Assembly: GCA_012931725.1 (NCBI GenBank) | Contig: CM022949.1 | Span: 563,218-627,217, forward strand | Direction: 5' to 3' | DNA length: 64,000 bases | From: Litsea cubeba | Lineage: Eukaryota > Streptophyta > Magnoliopsida > Laurales > Lauraceae | Part shown: one piece after another, positions 44,310 to 58,900 of the stretch | Layout of the letters: each line of letters begins with the position of its first letter | Position numbering within the stretch: position 1 is the stretch's first letter | Made by a program: the position numbers and the translations under genes | The notes under the pieces: model-generated | Database searches by the model: none | Seen by the model: the letters and a program-made list of their open reading frames with translations, nothing else | Told to the model about the DNA's origin: nothing

Positions 44310-47300
44310 ATTGTGGTGTATAGCAGGTTTGTAGGGGATGGATGGGGGATTGGGGAGCATGATCCAGTTGAAATGGTGAGGTAGGTCTTTGTTTATTTTG
44401 TTTTTAGGTCTCTCTCTCTCTCTCCCTCTTCTATGTAACTCTCTCTCTTCCTTTTCTATGTTACACTTCATTTTGGTTAAAAGACTTGAGGGGCTCCCCT
44501 ACGCATGTGGACTGTGCTGGGCGGCTCTTACATGTGCAGTTAACTACACCCACAAGTCTTGCTATCTTTTTTTCTCAAGTTGCTGTGATTCTTGTTGAGG
44601 GAAGACTTCACCTTTTAACATGGGTTTGAACCTAAGTTGTTTCTTCTTAATTTATTGATTTTCTGATCATTGGAACGATCCAGTGCATTGCAAGTGTGTA
44701 TTTTGTTGCATGTATACAATAGAATCAGTCAAAAGAAATGTGGGTCCCATAGCCTGATCACAGTATATATACAGTAGAATCAATCTAATCAGATGTGGCC
44801 CATTACCTGATTGAGGCTCACATTATATTCTACGTGGCCCTCGTATATACATGTAGCTATCGAAAAAATATTACCCCTTGGCTAATGCATGTCATAGATC
44901 TTGGTCATTGTGTACATATTGGCGACTAGAGACACACCTAAGTGTTACCAGCCGGGTGCGACCGCACTTGTAAAATTCGAAAAACTCCTTAAATAAGATC
45001 TTTAACAAATTTATTTTATTATTTAACTCTTTAATTACTTGTTCATTCCCGACACTATCCAAATGAAAATCCTAAATTCACCGTTGGCCTACCATTTATA
45101 TAAAAATGGGTCCTCAAGTACCAGACACCCTATAAAAATTGGGAATGTAGGTCCAAGATTTGGACCCATTTTTTAATTTGGCCCCAGTAGGTCCATGGAT
45201 ATGTAAAACTCGGGCAGGGGCCTGGCCTTGGTCTGTGGATTGTAGAAGAAGAATCACTTCAGTGCTGCTACGGCCTACCGAACTGGAAGCCTCTTTTATT
45301 TTTATAAAAGGTTGGACCAGACTTAAGGCCACATGGCTGAGCCCATGATTGGGCTCCGGATGTTGGCACCAATGTCTTGCCCCATAAACAATTTACAAAT
45401 TGATTGATTGCCAAGTGTGTGTTAGATTGATGTGTTGCTACTCAAGAACTATTACTATATCATTCTTGTTTGCCAAGTGAGAGGGATTATAAAGAAAATA
45501 TTGTCTTTACATGTATTGGAAGTCTACTCAGAAGACTTTTAAAACCTTCGAATATTCCTTGTTTGTTAAGTGACATAGATTAAGCCAAATCATGACTAGA
45601 AGTATTATACCTACAGGGGCCTTCATAATTACAAGTTGGGATGAAATATGAGTCCCCTATTTCTATTTGGCTCAACCCAAATAATGCATGGGTCTAGGAC
45701 TTCGACCCATTTCAAATCCAGGTCTAGATTTGGGGTCTAGGTTCACAGGGAACATACCCACAAAGCTCTGATACTAAGTTTTATATCATCATCAAAGTCT
45801 TGTAAAAATTGTGATTCATGTTGCAAATTAAAGTCTTTTTGGAGATAGTATGGGAAGAAGATAATTTCAAATTTGAACTGCCAAAGACACTATAAAACAG
45901 TATCAAATATGATTAGTTTAAAAACAATTGTTCTTAAAAAAAATAACATAAAATACTTTTCACCAAAAAACTTTCAAACACAACGCATCGATATATAAAA
46001 CCATATTAAATATGAAGATTTATACTTGAAAAAAAAAAATAAAAAACAACCATCATCATTATAGAATACTGCCACCAAAGGAACTTCAAGACACACAGAT
46101 ACAGATATGCAAAAATATATGCAAAACTGTTTGTCCTGAACTTTCTAAAGAAAAACAACACTCACCCTAATTTAACTCGAACTTGAATAATAATTGCCAT
46201 CAGATTAAATTCCAACGGTTTCTTAAGTTATGTTTTTTGTATGATTTAATCCAATAATGATTATTATTCAGATTAGTGCCAAATCAAAGTGAGTGTAGTG
46301 AGTGTGATGGGGTTGGATTTGTCCTCCAGTGTCCCATGCGCGTGTAAAATGGTTACCTCCCATGTAAGCCTATGAGAGATACTTCTTAGCAGAACATAAC
46401 CCTATCAAATATAAACTCCAGAGTTCTCTAATTACCATTAAGGCTACTAGGATCATCTACACAAATACCAAGGAATAAGAAGTATTTTCAAAAAATTGTT
46501 TGGAGATTTCCAGAATTTTGGGTTCTCTTTGAATATTATAGGGGAAAATCTCATGAAAAATAAATAAGTATTTAAGTAACTGAAAATATAAAATTAATAC
46601 AAAATATTGTAAAGAACTTAAAGATTTCTATTCGTTTTTTTTTAACCCACTTTTATTCCAACATTATCACAGCAATTCCATTTTTGACCACATATTGGAA
46701 ATAGTTAATATTTAGAAAAAAATACATATCATTTAGTGATATTAGCAGGATAATTTCAAGTATTTCTGATATCTGTGACAATGACGAGGGAAATAAACTG
46801 CAAGCCCTTTAACCAAACTTCCTTGTGCCTCACTGGTTTTTTCTATTTTTTTAATTTATGTAGGCCCCAGAGTAAGATCCAAATTGTCAATATTCTTCTT
46901 AAGTGGTGATTCATCACAGATTTTGAAATATTTGTAAAAAAGTACAAACACTATCTACCATCTGGACTTCCATGTGCCCCAATTTTGTGATCCAAATGCA
47001 TTTACTCTCTTTGGAAGGCCATAAAATGCTAGAGGGTCAATTTTTCAGGTTTTGATTCATAACAGATTTTGAAATTATTGAGAGAAATGGTGAACCATCG
47101 ATTCCATTGAGATTCACATGTAGAAATAACAAACAAAGGAAAGTGTTTCCATGGGACTCAATTGCAAATGGAAATGGTCAGTTTCCTATTACGTGTCAAT
47201 GCCAAACAACCCATAAGGGTGAGGCCTTCCATCCCTCCACCCAAGCTCGGCTGGTTAGGAACATTGGTGAGATGAGTGTGATTTCAAGTCCCTGATGTAG

Positions 47301-47739
47301 CCAAAAGAAGAAGTGAAGCCGTCCAGTGGCGCTTTGGATTTAAGCCAACAGGGAGTGCAGATTATGAGCTTACATTGCATTCGATCCCAGGAATTCAAAG
47401 AAACTTTCACCAAAAGGGAGTGCAGATTATTATGGTATGTAGATCCTCACCTTTGATTTATCTCTTTTAGCCTGTTCAATGGAAAGGAATTGCTTAGAAT
47501 CCTCTGATTTCAAGAATCAATTAAACAAAATGGCCCAAAATTTCAGTTCCTTTGGCAGCGATCCCGCACATTTTTAATGATTTTCCATGAGGAGAATACT
47601 AGTCTTGAACATAGTATACATATCTTGGAGACGAAAAACAATATGCAATAAAAAGTGGTTTAGAATTGATCACAGAACAACGATACAACAGGCTGCATGT
47701 CCAGATTGAGTGATCATCGAAACAGCACTCTCATATCAA
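44310..47739. other. Spacer between the DUF688 and ADIP-like genes
   Basis: AT-rich, with many poly-A/T runs. No coding region, RNA gene or bounded transposon could be supported. The right end probably includes the 3' UTR of the ADIP-like gene. Confidence 0.4.
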
Positions 47740-47820
47740 TCAATGCCTGCGTGCTCGACTAACAAAAGCTACAAATATGCCTGCAGCTGCGATAGCGGCA
47801 GCTGTACACAGCAGAGGATG
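47740..47820 (-). other. Possible terminal exon encoding a C-terminal membrane anchor
   Basis: This frame reads HPLLCTAAAIAAAGIFVAFV and ends SRARRH before a TGA. That is the layout of a tail anchor: one hydrophobic helix, then a short basic tail. A splice acceptor AG lies directly before it (CCAGAG/CAT) and would join exon 15 of the ADIP-like gene in phase. Competing 3' ends exist: a better acceptor (TTTTCTGTACAG) before 47,899 gives two codons then TAA, or with a shifted AG gives RNSRMEK and stop. Which is used cannot be told from sequence. Confidence 0.35.
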
Positions 47821-49910
47821 CTCTGGTTTAAGATGGAGTTTAACTTAAAACATTTACACATGCTAATGATATCACTTCTCCATCCGAGAATTACGCTCCC
47901 TGTACAGAAAATGATGGATAGGATGAGTACAAATCAATGGATATGATAAGACATTCGTTGACATCAGGAATCATTGCCAACCACAAATGAAGCAGAGATG
48001 ATGATCATCATGATAAATGACTCGATGCCATTACGAAGATGGCCCAATTAAGTTCATATGGAACCCATCAAGGTGCTGCACAGATGAGGCCCATCCTACC
48101 AGACACCCAGAGCATTTTCCTGGTTGTTCACTTATTCTCATCTAAAGGATTCAACTTCATGGTTATTAAGGCAGCACAAACCCAGGCCTCGTTTAGATCC
48201 TCAAAACAGTTGCCATGCACTCAATTTGCCAGTAACTATCTCTGTAATTGGTTATGGAGAAGACCAAAAGAATCGTTGCTCATAGGTACCTAATGTTATT
48301 TAAACACATGAACCCTTGTTTATGTGTAAACCAAATTAATTGCACTCACTTTTCAAAGATCCAAACAGGGCCACAGGAACAGGGTCTCAGAATCCAAGAT
48401 GAGAGCTGGACACCAGCTACATCAGACCATTGGTTTCCATGGAACACTTGGGTTTCTCCAAGAAGCTGTAAAACACTTGGTGCAAGCACTATGGCAGAAA
48501 ATAAAATTGATCACTTTAACGCACGCTACGCTGCAGAAAACATCATGTGAAAACAGTCGTGGACTGGTAGACAAGAACTGGATTGATGGGGCTCTGAAAG
48601 AAATGCATGGGAAGACAGAAAGCCAAATAAGCAATTATCACTCATCACTTCCACCATATTTTCTGTTATCCCATTGTGTCCCTCGAATATATTCTTAGTA
48701 GCCTCAATGTCAAGAAAGGAAAAGGTTAAGCATTTCCTAAGAAGAAACTTGGAAATAAAAAAGGGGTCGTTTTCTAAGTAGTTTAGGTTTCATGGTGTTC
48801 GACTATCATATGGTGTTTTGAATTTTAAACATCAGAAAAGATCAATTGAGATTTTCATCTGATACCAATTCTGATGGGTCATGCGAAAAACAACTATTGA
48901 TGAAACCGATAGCAATGACTAAATCTTTCCAAAGTGGAAATAATTGTCAGGACATTTACTCTTTTAATTCCACAAATTTCGATATCGAAGAAAGGAAAAG
49001 GAGCCAAGCCTGTGTACAAGGCTACAGTACAAGTTTCTTGAGATTGTTAAGTTCCTAGGGGCTGCTCTTTAATATTTAACAAAGTTGTCATTTAGCATGA
49101 TATTGAGACAAGAGCCTAGATGCTCCTATACCTGATGGCAATTATAAGTAAAATGTGTTAGATGCAAATTGAAGGAAAAATGATGTTGCTCAACAGTATA
49201 GATGACATAGCAAAAAAAACATGTAGAAAAGAACAGAAAAGTGAAGTTGAAACAATGATGCTAGGCGCCTCAAAAGAGAACTCAAGAGTGTGTTTGTACA
49301 GAGCATTTTCCATGGAAAATGAAATTGGTTTCCAAGGACATTTCTATATGTATTTTGGGACAATGACTCCTCATTTTTCCTGAAAGATGAGAAAGTTGTA
49401 AATTGTTAAATACAGTTTATTATTTCTCAAAAAATGGTAAGAAATCAAAATTGTAAAATGTCAATTTTTGAAACTGAGGGTGATTTTAATAGCAAAAAAA
49501 AAATGTAAAGAACACCTATACCAAGAAGTGACAACTGCAATATGGAACCATCACAGACCATGTAGGAATTCTGTGTTTTGCAGACATGCCCAACATTAAA
49601 CTTTTTCAGATAGTAAAATTATAGCTGGAGCCATTTAAACTTGCAAGAATGCAGAGTCTGCAAAAGTGAAACTTCAATCCAATCCTATGAGGTGGGCTGA
49701 GACGCACTACAATCATAGGACCCGATCTGATCCTACATTCTGTAATAGTTATTTTCACAAATATAATCTCCATATGTCTCTTTGCTACCAAAGACACTCA
49801 TAAACATGACTGCAACATTTAGGTGTTTCAGAAAAGACTTCCTCAATAACCCCACATAGAAGTAGAATTTATGGTACGATATGAAAAAGATTTGAAGAAT
49901 AAAACGATAC

Positions 49911-52900
49911 CTCAGCTGGTCCTGAAAGGATTGAGTCCCTCTCGGCATCTAGATGGCCACTCAATCTCCTACAAGATATGATTGTTCAAATATGTACGAA
50001 ACTGGAAAACGAAGAAGAAGAAGAAGACGTGGAAAGCATGGAATTACCTCGGCTTCTCGGACTTTGCAAGATGCTTCGACATTATAGAAGCCTGCATTAT
50101 AAATTAGTGTCAATATGTCCCTAGGAAGGCAAACATATAAATTATTGAAAACAGTAGAAAACACAAATTTCCCATGGAAGTTCAAATTTCAAACCAATTA
50201 AACTAACAGAAATAATGTAAATACTGAAATCCCATAGGAAGTTCAAACCAAATAAACTACTAGGAAAAAAGGTAAACACAAAATTTAGGTGTATTAGATG
50301 CAGAGCGTAAATGTGGATCATATTAAAGTGCAGATCAATTGAGAAGCATGCATAAGAGAGCCTTCTATTAATACAGATATATCAATATTCAAAGGCCTCC
50401 ACCATACCGTGACAGAAAAAAAACATAAATATAAAGGGTGGTTTTGCAGAAACAAACAGTGAATTATTGGAGATATCAGGCAAAAGAAATGAAGGTTGAA
50501 TCATTATTTAAAGGCCAGGGCTGAGAGTTCAGATAGTACCAGCTAATCTTGACAATCCACACTATGCCATTCTTTGCAAATAAATAAATAAATAAATAAA
50601 AACAAAAGGGCGTAAAATAAATTAGCTTATTGAGTCTCAAATAATTGTTAACTTTACATTTTGACTATTAAAATACCAGAATGGGAACTTAACAGATATT
50701 TCCTGTATTTACTCCCTTTTCCACCAGCACCACGCAGCACTACAATCCAAAAATATGTCAATGCACCGCGATCCTACCACTGTGATGAAATAATATAATA
50801 TTCCAGAAGTGAATAAAGGAAATACAAAGCAAGTTCCTATTAGACACTGCCTTTATGCACTAGAAGCGCAATCATCACAAACCAAATAATGAATATAGAG
50901 CATGCACATCTATGCAATGACTTCACAAGATTACAGGACAATGCAACTTAATGACAACTTCCTAAACTGGATTCTCAAAAACTGCAGAAGCATAAAAAAT
51001 AAAATAAAATAATCCAACAACAGCAGCAACAACAAACCTGCTCTTGAATAATGCTCCTGGCTTCAACCAGTTGTGCTTCAAGCTCAAGTTCCCGCTCACT
51101 TGCTTCAGAGGTGACCTCTGCTCCCTTTTGTGCATCTTGAAGTTGAACCATCCGTTCCTAGGGAATGCATAGTTCAAGATAACAGAACAAAACATCATTT
51201 ATGATTGGTGGTTGGCCACATGCAACAACACTGAGAAAAATCTCGACCATATGTATCAACACTAAAATTCAACAAACTACACTAGAAAAAATCATGTTTT
51301 TTATGGTGCTGAGAGGTACCGAGTGATCCTCTGACAAGGTTTTGCATTGTTTCATTTAGTCCTGTGGTTGGACAATGTGGAGGCTATCAGTGGTTGGACC
51401 AGAGCATTCATCTAATGGGTCCTAGTGGGAATAGACTGCTTCAATAATTACCCAGACTAGAACATTCTCACCATCCAAAATTTCATCTCTTACATTGAAT
51501 TGAATGGGCCATAGTTGCACTTCCCACTTAACTAGCCATGTAGTTGCATTCCATCAACAGAAGTGCGTAAAATGTTTTGTCGAGTTCTTTTTTCCTTTCC
51601 CCTTTTTTGTTCAGTTTTTGCATGATCTATCACCAGTAAAGCCCATCAGATCAGTGACCTGGATCATCAAACCACACATTCCACTTTTTATGGCTCAAAG
51701 CTCATGGGATCTCATGCATATCCTCGGTCAGTTTCTTATAAAAACTTAATTTTACATTTTGCTTTACTTTATCAATAAATATGTCTTCATATTATCAAAA
51801 GGTCAAAAAAAAAAAAAAGAGAATAATCGACCATCGTCTAGCTGCTAGCAGATCATCATCATGACTTACCTTTATAGAAGCCATCTTAGTTCGTAAACTC
51901 TCTTCTATTTGATCTCTAGCCATGTGGAATGGCAGATCAAAGACATCCTGCAAGTAATCACCTCAAAATCAGGATCCTATAGAATTTAAAGATGAAAAGG
52001 AACCCAAATGAAAGGCCATTAGGGAACATCACGCCTTGCATCTTTCAAGAAATTGTACAAATTTTTTGCATACCGTCCTTCCACCTAATGGGGAACGTGG
52101 TGGCTCTGCATCATTTCTCTCATTCACGGCCAAAGTTTCCTTAGATAACCCATTTGGAGCATTTAGAAAGTCACGCATATCCATCTGCAGAGGAAAAAAA
52201 CAATTCATGAAATGCCTCATTTTGCAATATTTTGTGTAACATTAATATCACAAATGTGGAAAAGATTATAAAAAAAAAAGAAAAAAGAAACTGATGTAGG
52301 TATTTGTGAGGGAAATCCATGGTTTAAAAAATCGACCAAGTCCAAGTCGACTTGGCCCTAAATGAGTCAAGTCCGTCGGACTCGGCCAAAAAAATTTTAA
52401 TTTTTCTATGCAATGAAATGGGACTCAGGCCAACTCAATTGAGTCCCATGCGACTCAGCTGAGTCGACTCGGACTTTAGGGACACAGCTCACACAATCCA
52501 TACTAACATAATATTTATCCATTGATCTGACTGCATCAGTATGCAAACCATATACAGCTTTTTTATGCAACTACCTGCATTGAACGCAGTAATGCTCGCA
52601 AGTCAGCATTCTCTGCCATCAGCTCCTGCTTCTTCAACTCATATGCATCCACCTGTCAATTATATGTGTAGAGCTGAGCGAAGAATAGTGATATATATTA
52701 ATCAAATGAAAACAATCCTCCTTACAATCATTTTATAAAAATCATTGTCCGCTTTTTTCCCATTCCACGTCCCACGTTGGCGCCCCTCTTTCTGTTCAAT
52801 ATACCAAATTTGTCATCAAATGGATGTTGTAGAGATATCTCTTCAATGAACTTATGCTAGACTGAACTACCCACCTGAAGTAAATTCATTATCTCCATCC

Positions 52901-55900
52901 CTGACCTAGATTCCTTCTTTTTCTCCATCAACACTTGGTTTAGCCTCTCCTGAGGAATAAGAGAAAAAAAAAATTAGTTAACACTATCATTCCAGTTCAA
53001 CTTCTCATATTTCACAATTAGATACAGCGACGTTAGGCGCCAACCTTTTCAATCACTGTTCTCATACTGAATTATAAGATATTGCTTTCAACTACTAAAA
53101 GAACAGACAATAAATCTGTCCTACCTGCAACTTGATATATTCCTTCTCCTTTTTCTTCATTTCATGTAGCTGTTGAGTGCGCACTTGCTTTCATAATAAA
53201 CACACAACATTTAAATTAATGCTCATTTTGATCACATAAATTTCAATTTAACAGCAATTCATGAACATATCCCCTGGATTAAATGATAAGAATTAGAAAT
53301 TTTCAAAATCTCCTTTACAATCTAAAGAGCTTTCACCTGATTACCAATAACCATTCTCTGAAACTCATCCCGTTCCTGCTGTAGCTTTTCAATCTGGGCC
53401 TTGAAAGCTGCTGTAGCTTTAGCCTCCTGATCCACATAATCTTTATTAATAACAAAACATTCCACTATAAGCACAAAAGAAGCCCATCAAGATTGAAGAA
53501 GTTCAGCCAACCGTGCGAGTTATTGTGGCCAACTCCCGATCTTTGGCTGTTAGTTGTGCTTCCATCCTCTCAACCTTGGCTTCTAATCTTGATATGTCAG
53601 ATAACAACCTACAGTTGAAGGCGATAAATGTTATCATAGAGAAGGAATTCAAATTTCCTAGTTATATAATTACAAGTTCATAAGAAAAATAAATTATAAT
53701 AAGACAAATTCCAAGCTCCTTAAACAGAGACATTAACATTAATAAAAAGTAAATAATTACAATCTGCAAGAAGGACATTTATATTCTGATGTGGTGACAA
53801 GGAAAGCTAAATACTCCTACTTTATTTTATTTTAGCAAAGGATGATGTTGTGCGCGTGTGTGCGGAAGCATGAATCACCGCGATCGAATGACCAATCAAC
53901 CACACGAGAAAATCACAGACACAGAATTTTACGTGCTTCGGCAAACTCACCTTCGTCCACCGGAAAGAAACTCGACTTTCCTTTGGATTCCACTATGTAT
54001 ATGTATCACATGGTTTACACATTACATCAATATATAATGCTTTCTTTCTTATCTCCCAAGAAACCCTATCTTAGACAATAAGAAAGTCCCGGTACAATTA
54101 CCAAAATACCCATGACCCTGAACCCACTTGGTATGGACCCACTAGGCTAATAGATGACACGCTGCTCTAACAGCAGTTTGTGCAGCACGCGTCCATGGAA
54201 TTTTTTTATTGGTTTTTCACAGTCATTACAAGTCTCATGTTTGGTACAGGAAAAATCCACAGATTAGAAATCTTTGATGATTCTTTTTCCTCAGTTTTGA
54301 GAGAATCTGTTGAACCTAATTGAGGGTTACTATTTGAAATCAGCAGATGAAAATCATCATGAATTTTACAGAAGTGCCAGAAAGAGTAATTCCACCATTG
54401 GAGTTGCTCACTTACTTGGGCTCAAATCATGCATATCTCATGAGAATATGAAATGCAACCCATTCTTTTGAAAAGAACCAGATCCTTTACTCATACAAGT
54501 GACACTCTCCGAAAGAAACTGGGTCCTCTACTGTTTTTCCAAATGATGCCTTGTAGTTTGAAACGACAATAATAAGGCACATGCAAAAGTTCGTGTGATC
54601 CATTGACCCTGCAAGATATAAGACGACTTTTATCCATCTAGACCAAAAAATAATAATAATAATAAGTCCAATGGACGCTTCTTCCTTTCTTTTTCTTTTT
54701 CTTTTTTTTTCTTTTTTCGAATGACAAGTCCAATGGATGTTGATAGCCATCTAATCTAAGGCTACAAAATGGGCGGTCAAAAATAGAAACCATTGACCGT
54801 CCATTTCACGGCCTTAGATCGGATGGTTATCAATGCCATTGCACCTAATCTTTTTGCAAAAGAAGAAATCCTAAACTCTTATTCTATTTGGTAAGGCTAG
54901 TGGACCCCACAAACTGCCACGTCCCCATTCTAAAAGGCAATAGAGATTAGAGAGTGTTACATGCGATAGCAATAAAGACTCTAGAATCTGAATCCTTTTG
55001 GAAAAAGGCATTCCAATGTTTCCACTTAAGATCAAGATCCTCCAAAACTGCTTATACATGAGGAAGCTCTTTGTGTCTTCCCAAAATAAGACACATGAAA
55101 GAGTTTGTGGGGCCTACTAATCCTTCCAAATATAAGAGGGCTTCAAGGATTAGCCGTCTATTAAAAAGCAGGTCCATTGGATGTTGTCGGTTGTCCAATC
55201 TAAATCTATAAAATGGAAAATCAAAATAGAAATATTTCTAACCTACCATTTCATCATCTTAGATTGGACATCTGACAACATCCAATGAACCTAATTTTTC
55301 GCAAATGGCTAATTCCATTGTTGTCAAAATCCAAAGATTCATATCTCAAATCCGACGATTCGTATCGAATCCTGGGAAAGGATACACATATATACAACGA
55401 ATCCTATTTATAGGTAAATCTTAGGATTCATGTGTGAATCTTACGATTTGATACTTGCTTTATCGAATCTTACGATTCAAGACGGGAATAGTCAGCCAAA
55501 TGTCTTAACATTATTAATTTTTTACTTTCTTTGCTCCATTTTTTTAGTATTCCTATTTTTAAGAGGTAGTGATTGACAAAAATTTCTTTAGAATTTGTAG
55601 GATTTTGGGGAAATTTTAGAGAAAAACTTAAAAAAAAAAAAAAGGAATATGATAGGAGGGGTAAGACCATACATATGGGTTTTGTCCTAAAATCTTCATT
55701 TTTTGTTGTTTTTATACAATTTTTTTCTTGATGAATCAATTATTTAACATTAGTAGACAAATCCTAACCATGTAATACAGATTATGTGGATTTATCATTA
55801 TTTTTTTATTTAAAGAGCCAAAAACTGCAACTTAATTTTTTTTTTCTAGTAAACTTGAAATCTTAAATATATTTAACCATTCAAGTATATGTCATGTATG

Positions 55901-58900
55901 ATGTATTGCTATATGTCTATGATGTTCTTCATATGATTGTTTATAGTCATATTTGTCACTACATCGACACTGCTACGGACAGAAAATGGAAGGATATAAA
56001 TTACTTTTTTTTTTGTTATGGTTGAAAATCCTACAATCAGCAATTCAGTTCGATTCAACCCCTTGAATGATTTGTGGTACAATTTCAACTTTTAGAAGAA
56101 AGGAAAATCCCAAAGACCCTCTTGCATATAGTAGGGTCAGTAGGCCCCAAAACCCTGCCAGATGCCTATTTTTTTATAATAAGAAAAAAGGGAAAAAAGC
56201 TACAAATATTATAAATAAGAACCACAATACTTGTGTTTCTCTCTCTCCTCCTTTCACCAGTCCCCACTATTGACCATTGTTGCCTACTCTTTGTCACCAT
56301 TGCATTGTTTTCTATCGTTCCGTTTATTCTCACTTCTTTTTCCTCGTTCCTCCTCTTCTACGTTTTTTTTTCTTATTTGAGAAAGTCAGCTTTGTCTTAT
56401 TGGCGCCAACATTAGAACACGAGTATTTTTTAGCTGCTGAATAAAGCGGATTGGACTGACAGTGTTTCTTTAGCTGAAGAAATGATGAGGGCATAAAATT
56501 AACTTTCATGAGTAAACTTTTCTGATGCACCAAAAGGGGAAATGCAAATTCATCATCCAAATAACCCTGCTGCAACAAACATGAAACGAATGCAAATCGA
56601 GGAGAAGTTACTCCAGTTTTTATTTCGTCGTGTTTGAAATATCACAAGTGAAAAATTGTCTTTGGATTTCTGCTGCACAAGGATGTGCTCTGAACTACTT
56701 GTAAAGCTTTTCAACAAACTATGATGCATAGTTTATTATTAAGCTTTAATTTGTAAACCTTCTAAAGTTCAAGGAAAAATTCATACAAATGCTGTCATTC
56801 AAGATTTTACATCATCATACATTTGCAGGGGGAAATGCTGTCATTAGGAAGGATTCACAATATCAAGTTTTGATTAATTACCTTGGAGATGGGCCCCTGC
56901 CATAACAACTTCCAAAACTAAAAATCACATGGCAAACTACAGGCTCATTTGGATCTAACAATTTGATCAGATTTTCCAATCGAGATTCACCAGACAACTA
57001 AAATCTGCTGTGAAATATTTGTGTTTGGATATTTGTTGTTCTATTTAGGAGAATCTGAAATTCTTGGATTCCTTTATTTTTTGTTGATATCTGATGGAAA
57101 TCTGACAATAAAACAGAAATAGAATTCATATAGCCGACCCCAACATAGTTGGGACAAAGGTTTGATGATGATGATGATGATGACAACGACATAAAATTAG
57201 CCTTCTAAAACGGATAAAATGCATTCTCTTAATTCTTATATCAAGCACTAGTACACCTGGACCTAAGGAGGTAAATAGGTAAGGCCTATGCTAGACACAG
57301 ACCCGATTAGTGTTCTCTGCACTCAAACTTGGAGCTACATCAGACATGGGTCTAATGTCTATGACCCCACCCAACTCCAGTGGACTTGATATCTTAGGGT
57401 AGATTCCAAGCCCGAGTCAAACCCATTGGAGATGTGTTTCAAAATGTTTGAATCCAAGTATACCTCCCAAAAGAGCAAAACCGAAGTCTGAACTATTGAC
57501 ATAGTCATCAGCTATGAAAGCTTATATGCATGACAGGAGTATTCTTTCATTTGTTAAACCATAAAAATAAATTGTTTTTTTTTATGTGCGCCCTCTTGTC
57601 CTAGCCAAGATGGTTTGTACTTAGGATGGTCCCTGCTCTAGGTTCCTGATTTAAAATGCCTACAGATGGCCATGATGGCCTATTAAAAATTTGCCAAAAA
57701 ACAAGTACGAATCGAATCACCAAAACCATAGCCCAAAAATATCTATGGAGTGGACACTATTCCATCAATTAACCCCCACTTATCGTATCAGTCGAAATAA
57801 TGACATATTATCAACTTTTAACCATGATAGAAACTTATTGTTAGGTCTTCCCCTAAGCAATGATGCTAGAGATAGCAGAGAGATAGAGAAAACTGAATGG
57901 TCAAATGGTGATCATCCATGTATTCTTCTTAAAAGACAAGAAGTACAAGTACAGTTTTTCATTCCAGGTGAACTAAACTCATAATGTGACATGGCAACAA
58001 GGATCATCAAAGAGGTGGAAATGGCCACAACAATGATAAATGCCCAAGGTTTCAAACTATATTTTCAGCCCAAAAAAAACCAATATCTCACATAATCCAG
58101 GAAAAAACTATTTACAAATGAAAATTCTTTTTTCTTTTTTCATTTGTAACTTCAAATCAAGTCGTGCTCTATGGATTCTTGGAAATCTAAGATTCAACCC
58201 CAAAGTCATGCATTTGCAGAAGAATGTCAGAGACCATGGTCCTACATCCAAATCAGTCTTCAATTCTTTGGTTCAGAAAAGCACTAAACCACCCATCCAA
58301 ATAAGTCAACAAAACATCCTATCAATTCAGCTAATCTTCCTCATAAAATCTAGAGAAACTAATTCATCCACAGCTCATCTCTCATCTGAACTATTATTTC
58401 AATAGAACTGCTTAACACAAGCAAATCCATCTCATCATGAATAACCAACAAAACACTTACATTTCCCTTCTTAAATACAGCCAAAAACTTCCACATCCCT
58501 CATCTTCAAATGAAAACTAAAGAAAACAGCACACATCACTATTTTGAGAGAGATAGATAGAGAGAGAGAGAGAGCACCTCTGCCGCTGCTCATTCGAAGA
58601 TTCTCTAAACTCGATATCTCGCTGCCTCTGCTGCAGCAGCGAATATATGCAATTGCAAGTCCGTGCCACCGAAACCTGCCATAGATCACATTCACATCAA
58701 ACACTCCAGATCAGAAAATCGGAAATTAGAACAGCTCTAGCTAGAGAATCAGCAACAGAAAACAGACAGATCTGAGGAAACAGCCACGGACCGGATCATT
58801 GGCGAAGAGATCGAGAGAAGCTGGGAATCCGAAGGTTACAAGCGTCTGATTCAGGTACTTGGTGCAGTGTTCTAGGTTTCCAGCATCGGCGAAAGCGTAC

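Noticed and set aside
55340..55490. GATTCGTATCGAATC-type repeats in intron 4 as a regulatory array
   Set aside because: Degenerate and without defined ends; more likely an eroded transposon than a regulatory site.
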